Assembly (NCBI GenBank): GCA_963921935.1
Contig: OY998177.1
Span: 5,111,754-5,175,753 of the forward strand
Direction of reading: 5' to 3'
Length of the DNA: 64,000 nt
Origin: Galeruca laticollis
Lineage: Eukaryota > Arthropoda > Insecta > Coleoptera > Chrysomelidae
The notes below the pieces were generated by a model. That model saw nothing but the letters and a program-made list of their open reading frames with translations. It searched no databases and was not told the DNA's origin. Numbering within the stretch: position 1 is the stretch's first letter; every line of letters starts with the position of its first letter. The translations under genes and the position numbers were made by a program. Shown in pieces: positions 45,010-56,859 of this stretch.

Positions 45010-48000
45010 CCTATTAAATTCACAACTATATTACAATGGAATCTAAACGGGTTATACGCCCATTTAGAAATGTTAAAAAATTTACTAGCCGAACAGTCCC
45101 CTTCAATAATATGTCTTCAGGAGACACGTTTCTCTAATAAGATCTACCACATGAATAATTACTCTTGCTTTTATAAAAATAGAGCAAACCAGTCTATTGC
45201 AAGCGGAGGCGTGGCTATTTACGTAAAAAATTCTATAGACGCAGTACCCATACAATTAAAAACGAACCTCGAGGCTGTCGCTGTCTGCATCGATGGACCA
45301 ACGAAATTATCTTTATGTAATATTTATTGTCCTCCAAACACTTCACCCAGTTTGCAAGAGATTGAAGATTATTAACTCACTTCCAAGACTTATAGTTGGC
45401 GACTTCAACGCCCATAATAATATTTGGGGATCAAAAAGCAACTCCCAATTTGGAAATACACTGGTACAAATAATTAACCAAAAAAATATAAATCATGAAT
45501 GATGGTCGACCAACCAGATTTAATACGGCCACTGGCGCAGAATCGGCGATAGATATCTCCCTTTGTGATCCTACTTTATCACTGATAATCAACTGGGATG
45601 TCCTGCAAGATCTTTACGATAGCGATCATTACCCTATTATTATTTATGGCAGCTCAGCAAATGAAGTCCCACCTCCGGAAAAATGGAACTTTAACTTAGC
45701 CAATTGGGACTACTTCAATAATCTAATACTGAACAAACTCAGCGACAATTGTATCACTGATATTCTGAGCACAGATGTAGATGAGATGGTAGAAAAGCTT
45801 TCCGACATTATCATAACTGCTGCAGAACTTGCTATCGGAAGAACTAGAATTATCAAAAAACATCCAGCTGTTCCTTGGTGGAATAATCAATGTGCAGAAG
45901 CAACAAAGAACTACAAAAAGGCATTTAACAAATACAAGAAAATTAAGTCTCAGGTAAATTTAATTCAATTTAAACGATTAAGAGCCCAAGCTCGATTAAC
46001 GATAAAAAAGAGCAAACGGGATTCTTGGAAACACTTTATATCCAGTATTAACAATTCTACCCCATCCAAAATAGTGTGGAACAATATTACAAAGATTTCT
46101 GGAGTGAACTACCAGTCCCACATAAATGTCCTAAAATACCAAAATAACACCGTCACTACTCCTGAACAAATCTGTGAAACCCTCGCAAGATCATTTGAAA
46201 AACATTCTAGCGATAGCAACTACACAAACAAGTTTTTAAACTTCAACGAACCAATAACAATGCAGGAATTAAATTACACAATACACTCATCAAAAAAAAA
46301 CAGCAGCTGGACCAGATAATATTCCAATAACATTCCTCAAAAGACTCCCAAGTCTAGCCAAGGAACTGCTACTACATATTTACAATAGGATATGGACAAA
46401 CAATACCTTTCCTCAGATTTGGCTTAAATCTATTGTTATTCCTATGCATAAACATGGTAAACCCAAAACACTCACTAGCTCTTACAGACTAATCGCGCTC
46501 ACATGTGCAATGGGTAAGATTTTAGACAAAATCATCAATGACAGATTAATGTGGACTTTGGAAAGTCGAAATCTTCTTATTCCTGAACAAAGCGGCTTCA
46601 GAAAACGAAGATCAGCAATTGATAACTTAGTGGATCTAGAATCAGAAATACATGAAGCCTTTGTTAATAAACAATATGTGTTAGCAATTTTCCTTGATAT
46701 ATCGAAAGCCTATGATACCGTTTGGCGTCACAAGATTATAAAAACATTAGAAAGCTGGTCCATAAGAGGAAATATGTTAAAATTTGTTTGCAACTTTTTG
46801 AAAAATCGCGTTTTTACGGTCAGAGCTAATGGCTCATATTCGCCTTTAAAAACCCAAACTAATGGGATACCACAGGGATGCTCCTTAAGTGTAACTCTAT
46901 TTCTAATTGCTATAAATGATATCATCCAAAACTGTAATTCGAATATTAAAGCTAGGCTATATGCAGATGACTTAGTAATATACTCGAGAGGACGGAGCAT
47001 AGCTTCATTGTATAACCAACTACAATATTTTCTAACTCAGTTAGAAAATTGGTCAGAAACTTCAGGACTACAATTTTCGGCACAAAAAAACAAAAGTTTG
47101 TTATTCACTAAACGCAACCCGGATATAGTACTTCCAAATCTTAAATTGTTTGAGAAATCCATTTCATATGTGGATGGAATTGAGTTCCTGGGAATGTTTT
47201 TCGATCAAAGTCTAAGCTGGAAGAAACACATTCAAAATTTGAAACTTAAATGGCAAAGAGACCTAAATCTCATGCGAACAATATCCTCAAAAATGTGGGG
47301 AGCAGATAGCACCACGCTAACCAGGATATACAGATCCATCATCAGATCAAAATTAGATTATGGTGCCATCATCTATAATTCCGCTAAAAGGCACATGATA
47401 AAACAATTGGACACTATTCAAAACAATGCCGTTAGAATTGCTTTAGGAGCATTTTGCACAAGCCCGGTTGACAGTATTCTATGTGAACTAGGTGAACCAT
47501 ATTAATACCGAAGACGAATGTATCTAACTGTCAGCTATGTAGCATCTGTCGCAGCGATCCCGGAAAAACCCGTCCATCGAAACGTATTTGCAAATCGTTT
47601 CAGAAACATGTTTCAACTGCATCCGAGACTTGATCCCCCATACCATGAAAGACTACTCTTACCAAAGCAAACTAAGCATATCCTTACCTCTCCCTTACAA
47701 CCTCTGTTACAAACCATCCTCCCCTCCCTGGTGTTTCATCTCCCCAAGTTGTGACTCTAGTATGACTGAATTCAGTAAATCTACAATGAACCACTCAACG
47801 ATTAGGAAATTCTTCCAAAGTAAAATAAGCAAATACCAAAGCTACAAACATATATATACCGACGGTTCAAAAACTGAAGAAAGTGTGGGTGCATCCATGG
47901 TTCTGGAGAATATACAACACTCATTTACACTAGCGCCGACTAATTCCGTGTTTTCTGCCGAATTACATGCAATTTGGAAAGCAGTATAATATGCGAACGG

Positions 48001-48647
48001 AAAAAATAAACAAAACCTTAATATTAACAGACTCCTTGAGCTCTCTCACAGCCATACAACAGTTCCAACATTTACATCCAATTGTCTCGTATATAAAAAA
48101 TGAACTTTTCACGGCTAATAACGCCAAAATGACAATTGAATTTATGTGGATCCCAGCACATGTGGGCATCGCACAAAACTAAAAAGCAGATGACCTAGCT
48201 AAAAGCGCTACTTCCCAAAATGCCGAGATTGAGAATAAGACACCTCTTGCAGATCTCAAGCAATTTTACAAAAACATTATTACCTCCGACTGGCAAATAT
48301 ACTGGAATAATTCATCATCCAAACTCTCTGAAGTAAAAACATCAGTGAAAAAATGGAATAATATCCCAGCGAGCCGACGGCATCAAGTGATCTTAACCAG
48401 ATTAAGAATTGGACATACATTCGCCACTCATTCACACATCATCACAAGAACAAACCAACCTGTATGTGAATCGTGTCAAAAGAACCTATCGGTAAAACAT
48501 TTTCTTGTGGAGTGTCCGTCACTCAAACCCGCGAGAACACAGTGGTCAATAGAATCTAACCTAAAGGTGGTCTTAGGGGAACAGTGTAACGTTGAAAACT
48601 TGTGCGCATACCTTAAAACGATTAACTTGACAAAATTTAAGAAATAA
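45010..48647 (+). pseudogene. ORF2 of the I-clade LINE (endonuclease, RT, RNase H)
   Basis: Endonuclease: TILQWNLNGLYAHLEML, PSIICLQETRF, LIVGDFNAHNNIWGS, and SDHYPII after two frameshifts (near 45370 and 45500). RT, after a further frameshift in the A-run at about 46298: FLDISKAYDTVWRH, NGIPQGCSLSVTLF and the catalytic box LYADDLVIYSRG. RNase H: YTDGSKTEESVGASMV, SAELHAIWKAV, LTDSLSSLTAI and WIPAHVGI. The C-terminal finger CESCQKNLSVKHFLVEC ends at 48647. Stops occur at 47503, near 47987 and at 48180. All catalytic motifs survive, but about six lesions break the frame. Confidence 0.9.
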
Positions 48648-49180
48648 TTAGAAATGTAAATTGTACATAACTGTATTGTGTATGTATCTATATATTTGTA
48701 TATGTATATATGTAACGTATATGTATTGCATCGTTGAATAAATACAGCAGTCGCTAATAACCCTCTGGGTGGATGCGACTTTAAACAATTAAAAAAAAAA
48801 GTGTTATTCTTGATGCCACAATTTAAAACAAGGCGCAGGACAAAGTGGGGGCTTATCTTGACAATGTTCACACCCGTATCTCGTTTCTCACCTCACTTTG
48901 TTTTTCGTACAGTCCATAGACGTCGTTGTCCTTCAACGCGTTAAATGAAATAATGTTAATTTTTTGTTCCCTTGTATTTGTTATTATTTTTTAAATAAAA
49001 GTTCAAAATAGTAAGATTTTCGTAATACTTATATTATATGGTAAGATTGGACATTTCAATTGACTGAAAAACCATTATACTAAATAGATCACAGTTAAAT
49101 TTTCCATATAATACCATTATTGGTCCTGATAGACTACCGTCGCGCATTCGTGTTTTTTGAAAGACGTAGCGGAGTGTTAA

Positions 49181-49960
49181 GTGGGTTGACTTTAATATTT
49201 GAAATATTCTTCGTGGTACAAATTTAGTATTAATAGAATCGACTTTAATATTTCGTTTTTCAAGAAATATTGAAAAGATCGGCGAAGTATGGGCTTGCTA
49301 TTCAATTTATCGATCAGGGGTTGTTTGAAGGGGTTGGCGTTAATATTTTTTGTGGTACAAATTAGTACAAATTCAGTTTCAAGGGAGTCGATTTTTATAT
49401 TTCGTTTTTCAAGACATTTTTGCTTGCTATTCAATTTATCAAAGCAGGGGTTGTTTAAGTGAGATAACTTTAATATTTTGGAATATTTTTCATGGTACAA
49501 ATTAGTACACATTTAGTACTAATAGAATCGACCTTAATATTTCGTTTTTCAAAAAATATTGGAAAGATCGAAGAAGAATGGGCTTGCTATTCAATTTATG
49601 GATCAGAGGTTGTTTGAAGGTGTTTGTGGTACAAATTAGTACAAGTTCAGTTTCAATAGAGTCGACTTTTATATTTCGATTTTCAATAAATTTTGAAAAG
49701 TTCGGAGGATAATGAGCTTGCTATTCAATTTATCTAAGCAGGGGTTGTTTAAGTGGGTTGACTTTAATATTTGAAATATTCCTCGTGGTACAAATTTAGT
49801 ACTAATAGAATCGACTTTAATATTTCGTTTTTCAAGAAATATTGGAAAGATCGGAGAAGTATGGGCTCGCTATTCAATTTATCGATCAGGGGTTGTTTGA
49901 AGGGGTTGGCGTTAATATTTTTGTGGTACAAATTCAGTTCTTCAATTTCCTGTATTAATT
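49181..49960. repeat. Satellite-like array of dimeric units, right part
   Basis: Two related subunits of about 130-150 bp alternate: one starts GGTTGACTTTAATATTTG, the other GGTTGGCGTTAATATTTT or a variant. Dimers start near 49183, 49459 and 49748, a period of about 280 bp. It is the continuation of 39690-40596 interrupted by the piggyBac-like element. Confidence 0.85.
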
Positions 49961-50070
49961 TTCATTTTTTTCAAATTATTTTCAATTTGGGTTTTCCAGG
50001 TTAACATGAAGCTAGCAGCGCCATGTTTTTTTCTTTAATGAGTAAAGTTACAAAATAATTTTTTGTGTTA

Positions 50071-51948
50071 CAGGGTTTTTCATTATATATGGACCCTTCC
50101 ATATCTCACTTAGTATTTGTTACAATTAAAAATGTCTCAAATAAGAGTTGAATGGTTATTAAAGTAGTTTTTAAAATCCAACAAAAATATTTTACAGAAT
50201 GTCCCAAAAAAAGAGGGTCAGAGCCAAAGTGTTCTTTCTTAAATGGGACACCCTATATATTTTTAAACTGTTCACTTCAATACGAATTCAACAATATATA
50301 ATTGTTATAGTCTAACCTTAACAGTTCAGAAAATATATATAATCTATCGATTGGAATTCAGTAAATTTGTTTACAAAATAAAGTAATCTTAAACTAAGTA
50401 AGCCCAAATGAAACTATAAATATTCTTCAAAATGACCCTCCATATTGTCAATGCATAGTTGGTATCTTTGGCGTAAATTCTCTAAACATTTGGAAATAAT
50501 ATCACCATAATTATTTAAGTTATTAATTTCGCATTGAATCTTTTCCTGAATTATCTCAAGATTGTTATTTTCTCCAAAGTTAACTATATCTTTCAGCATC
50601 CCCCACAAAAAAGAATCTAAGGGAGTTAGGTCGGGGATATTAGGAGGCCATAGAATTGTCCCATTATTTCCGATCCACTCTGGAAACTGATTGTTGAGAT
50701 GTTCTCTCACCTCTAATACATTATGGGGTGATGCCCCATTTTGGTGCCAGATCATAGTATTTAATTGGTCAGCTGTAAATTCATTTTCTAGTATTTCACT
50801 TATTTTGGGTATTATGCAGTTTAGGTAAGTTCTTCCTGTTAACTTATAATTGAAAAATATTGGCCCAACCACTTTATTCTGGAATATTCCACACCAAACT
50901 TTAATTGATTTCCGTCCGGATTTCTTTATTTGTTGCACTTTCCGCTGTCTATGATTTTTATTTTCCCATGAACGTCTATTTTTTCTATTAAACTCGCCAG
51001 CTGTAGAAAACTGGATTCATCTGTCCAACAGATTTTCTGAAGGATATCTGGAGTTTCATTCAAGCGACGAAGCATTTCCTGACAACATATTGACCGTTTC
51101 CGTTTATGCAATTCAGTAAGAGCCTGCACTGGAAGTATCTTATATGGTTTATAATTGTGTCTTTTCAGAGTCCTAAAAATTTTCATAGGATGTTTTTGTA
51201 ATATATTGGAGCTGGTTACTAACGAGTTTTCAGAGTTTTCTGCAAAAAAGTAGTAGCGCAAAAATTATTCCTTCTTATTCAACTACCATAAAATCCAAAG
51301 AAATATATATTTTTTTACCTTCAAAATGCGGAAGTGTATCTCCTCCTCATTAATTACACACGTTCGTTTTTTCCTAGAAAAGTTCTTAGTTGTCATTACA
51401 TGCTGGTATATTCTGTTGAACGTATTTTTGCTAGGCGCATGCCGATTTGGATATAATTCCATAAATTCTCTCCTTGCATCTAATTTGTTATTATTATTTT
51501 TTACAAATAGAGAAAATATTTCTATCTTTTCATCATCTGTATACCGCATTTTCCAAACTATCAAATACAATGTTTTATAATGGTGTAAATAACTACTTGT
51601 CAAATATGACAATGCTTTCATTGCCCGTTGTTTATAGTTAGTTTTCATCCCACAGAAAACGATTTTTAAATTAATATATTTTCTGAACTGTTAAGGTTAG
51701 ACTATAACAATTATATATTGCTGAATTCAGATTGAAGTGAACAGTTTAAAAATATAAAAATATGTAGGGTGTCTCATTTAAGAAAGAACACTTTGGCTCT
51801 GACCCTCTTTTCTGGGACATCCTGTATAATATTTTTGTTGAATTTTAAAAACTATATTAGTAACCCTTTAACTCTTATTTGAAACATTGTTATCTGCATC
51901 AAATAATAAGTGAGATATAGAAGGGTCCATATATAATGAAAAACCCTG
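50071..51948 (-). mobile_element. mariner-like transposon with terminal inverted repeats of about 270 bp
   Basis: The ends CAGGGTTTTTCATTATATAT and their inverse are flanked by TA (50069-50070 and 51949-51950). The inverted repeats extend from 50071 to about 50337 and from about 51675 to 51948, with scattered mismatches. This is much longer than the 20-30 bp ends of classic mariners. One transposase gene on the minus strand lies between. Confidence 0.92.
50414..51549 (-). pseudogene. mariner-like transposase
   Basis: It starts at ATG 51549 with MRYTDDEKIEIFSLFV and an HTH region (RHAPSKNTFNRIYQHV). A second DNA-binding part (PMKIFRTLKRHNYKPYKILP) and the catalytic core follow: KICWTDESSF for the first Asp, MIWHQNGASPHN where HQDGAPPH is usual (Asp to Asn), and PDLTPLDSFLWG for the third acidic residue. 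Between HFRILK (51283) and ENSENSLV lies an AAG|GTAAAA...TTTTTTGCAG segment that could be a short intron, though the phases differ by one base. A frame change near 50930 also breaks it. It is inactive. Confidence 0.88.
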
Positions 51949-52117
51949 TACAAATGAGTACTAAAAATCGTAATAGGTTTGAAATGGTTTGGCCAGCTTC
52001 ACAGACGTTAAATTAGGAAGCTTATTTATATTTGTTGAACAACTCACATACATACATAAATTAGATTAGCTTCCCTTGAAGCAACGGTATAAAATGTGTT
52101 TTTCCACAATCGTGAGC

Positions 52118-52212
52118 AAAATTCATTGTTATTCTACTGAAAATAGTGAGCGAAATAGCATATTGAATCAGAAGTGAGCAAAGTAAATAATTTTCTTCAA
52201 AAGTGAGCAAAA
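52118..52212 (+). repeat. Short minirepeat GTGAGCRAA
   Basis: Four units of about 30 bp each begin GTGAGCAAAAT or GTGAGCGAAAT. The function is unknown. Confidence 0.6.
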
Positions 52213-52918
52213 TACAAATGCGTATAATTGGTTACATACTCTGAGCACATTTTCATGGGATTACCGATTAAAATATAATTATGATTAAATCAAATTATGT
52301 AGAAAGTTAAATCGTATCTTACTATTTATAAAAATTTGTGAAGACTACAATTACGTTGTTACATTTATTTTTCTTATGTTGATAATGTGTAAATTGTAAA
52401 CACATTGTCCAATGTTTTGTTTTTTTGGCAAAATTATATTTCAAGATTATGGAAAAAATCATGTTCAGTACTCGTGAGCACGTCTTTTTCTCACTTGTCC
52501 AGATGGTTACTTTGCTCATTTGTACTAAAAATTTCTGTTTTCGTTTGACGGCTGTTCGTCACATCCGACTTTACTGATAAGAATCCATGATAAATATTTT
52601 TCTGAATTATGGATATGACAGTGTCAACCCATATTTTCTCACTCCCGTTTCAACAATTCTAGATTTAAATCCTAGTATTGAAGATTTGAAGCTAAATTTA
52701 TGTTTTCCGCTAGAACGACAATAAAAATATTTTTCATTTTGAGACACCTAAACAAAATGAAAACTATCTGCTAATTTTTTAGCTAAAACACTCTAATTAA
52801 TCCTGACGTACTTTCTTTAAGTACTCCAAATAAATCAAAATAAATCAAGGAAAACTGATGATTCATACATTTCACTTTAAAGATACAAATATACTGAATA
52901 TGGCTAATATTTTTCTAG

Positions 52919-53297
52919 GTATAGCCCCAAAAAACGGCATTCTGGTGAAAACTCTAACGTAGCAGAACCTTCAACATCAAGCATGTCACTAATAAAAACA
53001 CATCCTAAAATAACCCCTTCAAAATCTAATTCTAAAAAGATTTTAAAACCCGGGGTGAAAAAAATGGTGAAACCAAACATTCCAAAACCTGTAGGCAAGA
53101 AGCCTTTGTCAAAATTCGGTTTTAAAATAGAAACATCAGGTAAGGACCATAAAGTTTTAAATAAAGATCAAGTAATGGCTGCAGCAAATAAAATTAAACC
53201 AAGCAAAAATGCATTGGAGGCTCGCAGAAATGTTATAAAAAATGTGAGAACAAACCGACGATTTGAACTGCTTATGAAGATGAGGCAAAAGGATTAA
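52919..53297 (+). CDS. Last exon of the host-type gene
   Basis: After TATTTTTCTAG the frame reads YSPKKRHSGENSNVAEPSTS and continues open to TAA at 53295-53297. It is very rich in Lys, Pro and Ser (KKMVKPNIPKPVGKKPLSKF) and ends with a basic helical stretch (ALEARRNVIKNVRTNRRFEL). Its entry phase fits the donor at 35706, and the composition is like that of the exon there. A nuclear or microtubule-associated basic protein is conceivable, but no family is recognised. No clear AATAAA was found within the next 100 bases. Confidence 0.55.
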
Positions 53298-53707
53298 TCT
53301 CATTTTATTAACGATTGGATTTAAAACTTTCTGAAGAAAAGAGTTTAGTTTAGTATGTATGACGTTATACAATTTTATATTATCATAAATAGCTGATATG
53401 AGGGGTTCAAATCAAAAGTGGGGTAAGTCAAAAATTATTGTTTTGTGTAATCATACTTTCAAGTTAATTTTAATTAAAAAATGTTCTTGGATAAACATTT
53501 TTTTCAGTGTTTATAAATGACATTGTATTCTTTATCATACTATAATAATTTCATACTATTTGTGAAGTAATTACAAAAAACAGAAAAAAGATTGACTTAC
53601 ACCACTTTTGCACTGAAAATTGGAGCTAAAATAAGTAAAGTAGAACGTTTTACAATTTTTATTGAAGTAATACAAAATACATCATTTTGTGTTGAACTAA
53701 AAAGTTT

Positions 53708-54257
53708 TTAATCGAAAAACAGTTCATCTTCATCTGAGGAGATATCATGCCTTGGTGTTTGTGGCTGACGCGTCGTAATTTCTGTTGGAAGATTTTCAAA
53801 ATAAGCATGATGAATAGGGGGGATGCATGGTAATAGGTCCAGCATGTCGCGCTTTTTGTGTTGTGTAACAGTACGCCTTTGGGGATACAATAAATCCTGA
53901 TTTTCTGGTAGTGAAGCAGGCTTTCTTCCCATTCCTGCTTTTGATGGGGAAACTTGATTGAAATCTATTATCTCGTTTAGAGTTACTTTGAACTTAAATT
54001 GGAATGGTGAACCACGTTCAAATCTAAACCACCTGATTTTAAGCCAGCTAAAAGTCTCCCCTGCTACATTCTTCTTGCGGTTCGTTAATGGAATCTTCAA
54101 GACTGTTTGTGACAAAAATTCAGTTCTTTTCATTTGAAATACATGGAATGGCATTGTACGTTTTGCTCCATTTACAATGTCCATTCAATCTTCTGGGCCA
54201 TGTATCTATGAGCGTTTTCTACTGGATTTTTCTATTACCCCAAAATCAGCATCATTC
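53708..54257 (-). pseudogene. C-terminal part of the multi-copy insect family, second copy
   Basis: The open frame 54184-53708 (158 codons) reads ETFSWLKIRWFRFERGSPFQ, VTLNEIIDFNQVSPSK and DLLPCIPPIHHAYFENLP and ends in an acidic tail. Upstream in the same frame SFLPNDADFGVIEKSS is visible but separated by TAG near 54200. The HSFLPNDxDFxxIE then WLxxKWxxF then IPPxHxxFY order is what I recall from the C-terminus of the same repetitive protein family as 31725-34338. Function unknown. Confidence 0.45.
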
Positions 54258-54951
54258 GGTAAAAAGGAGTGTAACATTAATTTTTAGACTGTATTGGTAT
54301 GTTACAGATTTGGGGCTTCTGGAATTATTAAGAAGACGGTTTTGTTTAATACTTTTAGATTTTATAAGCCCATGAATGAATGTATTTTGTTTTGAAAAAT
54401 CTCCTAATTTCGAGAAAGAATCTTGCAATTTTTTATTTTAATATTATTAATAATATTCATGATCAACCCAGATGTTAATTTTAGAATGTTTCTACATGTC
54501 CTGACAATAAATTATGGTTAAGTAGGATAAAATTATTTATCTAATTTTATCTACATAATTATTTACATAATTTCATTTTAGATAATAGATTGTATTGACA
54601 GCTAAACTCTCAACTAGCAGACTTATTTTGCCTTTTTGAGAACGCCCATAACACTTTAACCACATTTTAGTCTTTTATAATTATACGCTTCAACGGATTT
54701 CTCAACAAGTACCGCAATTTGTTTGTGGAAATAATATTGCATTCCCAGCTATTATTGCACAAAACAGTACGAAACTTTTAGCTCTCCCTCTTTCAAAATG
54801 GTGGCTGCGCTTGCGCTTGTCAAGTGATGAAAAGTACTATTGATGCTATCAACGGCAACTGTAACGTCAAATAGCAACGGGAGCGGGAACTGTAACGGCG
54901 ACTGCAAGTTTATAAACACACCTTTATTCATTTGAGTCGTTCAGTGTCAAT

Positions 54952-55463
54952 CCTTAGGGTAATAATAAACATAGAGAGGCCTATTCATTCATAAACACAT
55001 TTATTTTTGCGGCCAACAATTCTAAACGCCAGTTAGTAGTGAAATAATGAATGAATTACAAAAAGTGAGGATGGTATTGTAGCTACATGGTCTTGGTAAT
55101 TTCGGCTGTTTTTCTGACCAACTTGGCACCGACGAACCATGATAATTCAAAAAAATTACATTAATTAACTTAAAAGTTTATTTTGTCACTAAAAGTTTTG
55201 AAAAACGCATCAAAACGAAAGAACTAAATGTGTACTCTCTAGTCGTAATGGCGCTCGTATAAACAAACCACGTTTGACATTATTTAATACAATACTACGA
55301 CGTATTCAAAATGATCGTCTATCATGTCTAACGATATTTGCATCTCTCTTTATATGGTAATTAAACAAGTAGAAAACTACTAAATAGATGAATGAGCTTA
55401 GAATATGACTTAATGTTTGGGGCAAGAAAAGATCAAAACAAACATATCTATTTTATTTGTTAA
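54952..55463 (-). mobile_element. Short interspersed element with THAP-like frame, copy 2 (inverted)
   Basis: The reverse complement matches 21312-22115 except for about 300 bp missing. On the minus strand a frame starts MVRRCQVGQKNSRNY, parallel to copy 1 but with one Cys changed, followed by HVATIPSS and the same stop. Common ends are TTAACAAATAAAATAG and ATTACYCTAAG. Confidence 0.75.
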
Positions 55464-55622
55464 GACGTTCTTAAAACGTGAGGCCCCACGTTTTAGCAAC
55501 CTGAAAACAGTTGGCACCCGTAATTTGCAACAAAATTTAGGTCATCTTGTAAACAACAAATCTAAAGAACGCAGTGAAATTAAGTGTTGAAATTTTAACA
55601 CAATATAACTTGGACCTTTGTC

Positions 55623-55752
55623 TTGGGGATCAGGTATTAAGGTTAAGTTTTATATTGTTTTAAAAAAGATATAAGCCATTAAGTGATGGTGGGATTTTGA
55701 CAGTTTTGACAATTTGTGGTCACCAATTTGGACACCAAAACCTGATCCCCAA
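55623..55752. repeat. 12-bp inverted repeat, 130 bp apart end to end
   Basis: TTGGGGATCAGG (55623-55634) and CCTGATCCCCAA (55741-55752). It could be the ends of a very small MITE or a hairpin. No target duplication was recognised. Confidence 0.5.
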
Positions 55753-55941
55753 AAGGAAGCCCAGAGAATTCTATTCTGAAAATATGAAATCTCAAATCAT
55801 TGTATTTTTTGAGATTTGTTGTGCGCAAATTTTTGCAAAGGAACATCTTTTTATTTTAGTTCAACCGCTCCACCGACTTGATGCATGGCGCTGTATAGAA
55901 CAATGACAGAAGACGACGGTCAATTCATAAACAAATAGTTA

Positions 55942-56344
55942 GCCTGTCCAAGCGAGGGTTGATTAATAACAAAAATAAATAACGTAGCGTCCTAGCGAGG
56001 ATTGGTATTAACCGTTTGATGTCAAATTACGTCACGGTTAAAACCACCAGTAACCCTGTCAGGAGCAGAGTTATAGCGGTTGACAGATGTGATATTTGAG
56101 ATTTGTTGATGGCATATTCATTAAAACTGAAGTTCTTAAGTTTCCAAATGGGAAAACGGTAATGAACACTGAAAAACAAATCAAAACAGCGAAAATGTAT
56201 CTAAACAAATCCTCTAGACCGTACACAAAGTAGATAAAGACATTGGTAAATACCGCTATATCAAAGCGACCAGTATAACCGTGACGTATTTTGACATTTG
56301 TTGACATTACCGCCGGTAATAACCACTCGCTCGCTTGGACAGGC
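55942..56344. mobile_element. 403-bp MITE with TA target site
   Basis: The ends GCCTGTCCAAGCGAG and CTCGCTTGGACAGGC form a perfect 15-bp inverted repeat between TA dinucleotides (55940-55941, 56345-56346). A sub-terminal imperfect copy (GTCCTAGCGAGGATTGG) follows the left end. It is non-coding. TA flanks suggest a Tc1/mariner-type source. Confidence 0.85.
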
Positions 56345-56859
56345 TAAATATTATAACTTTCTCTATGGGTCAAATGCTGTTGTCATGTTTTGTGTTAATA
56401 AAAATGTCCCAAATTTATAGTTTAGTGTGTATTTTATTTGTAACTGATTATAATTAATTAATTTTCATGCTAAATAAGTAAATTTGTGCTTCGTAAATGC
56501 TGTTTATATTTACTCCACAAGATTGTATTTAGTGTAGCCTAGACATAAAATAATACACAAATATTTTTAGCTGTTGCTAGTGATTTCACAAGTGCATTAT
56601 ATTTATTGATCCCCATATAAGGGCCTTTTGGTTCCTCCAAGAACCTGTACACAGCCTTCTGAGTTAGTGAAAAAACTACATTGGTAATAGTATTAATTGC
56701 TTTCTACTAATTTAACAAAATAGACATTTCGTATTCTATTCAAAAAGTAACACAATGTGTAATCTTTTATTTTCGAAATGCAGGAATAAAAATGGTATAT
56801 ATTTTTTATCTTCAATTTTTCCAGGTTATGTATTGAAATGTTATACTTTCAGCATTTTC

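Larger units (their letters stand above)
43280..48797 (+). mobile_element. Full-length I-clade LINE with 13-bp target duplication
   Basis: AAAGTGTTATTCT occurs at 43267-43279 and again at 48798-48810, just after an A-rich tail (48791-48800, which overlaps the repeat). Between them lie a 5' leader of about 310 bp, ORF1, ORF2 with endonuclease, RT and RNase H, and a 3' end. RNase H in ORF2 points to the I clade. The insertion is inside the piggyBac-like transposon and therefore younger than it. Confidence 0.92.
40601..49176 (+). mobile_element. piggyBac-like transposon in a TTAA site, with nested I-clade LINE
   Basis: TTAA occurs at 40597-40600 and 49177-49180. The ends are CACTCTGATGCAC... 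and the inverted ...GTAGCGGAGTG. Farther in, ATGCACGATGGTGGTCTGTC on the left matches the inverted ATGCGCGACGGTAGTCTATC on the right. Repeat units elsewhere in the flanking satellite read GGGGTTGTTTAAGTGGGTTG (for example near 49742), which is the exact empty site. About 5.5 kb of this span is an I-clade LINE (43280-48797), so the transposon itself is about 3 kb. Confidence 0.9.
35707..52918 (+). other. Putative 17-kb last intron filled with mobile elements
   Basis: The segment starts GTAAGTAG after the frame at 35706 and ends TATTTTTCTAG before the open frame at 52919. The frame continues across this join (phase 2). All recognisable contents are repeats, listed separately. The stretches without a listed element (36530-36800, 37341-37811, 39120-39410, 39470-39690, 51950-52110 and 52220-52918) show nothing that I recognise. 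Confidence 0.55.
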
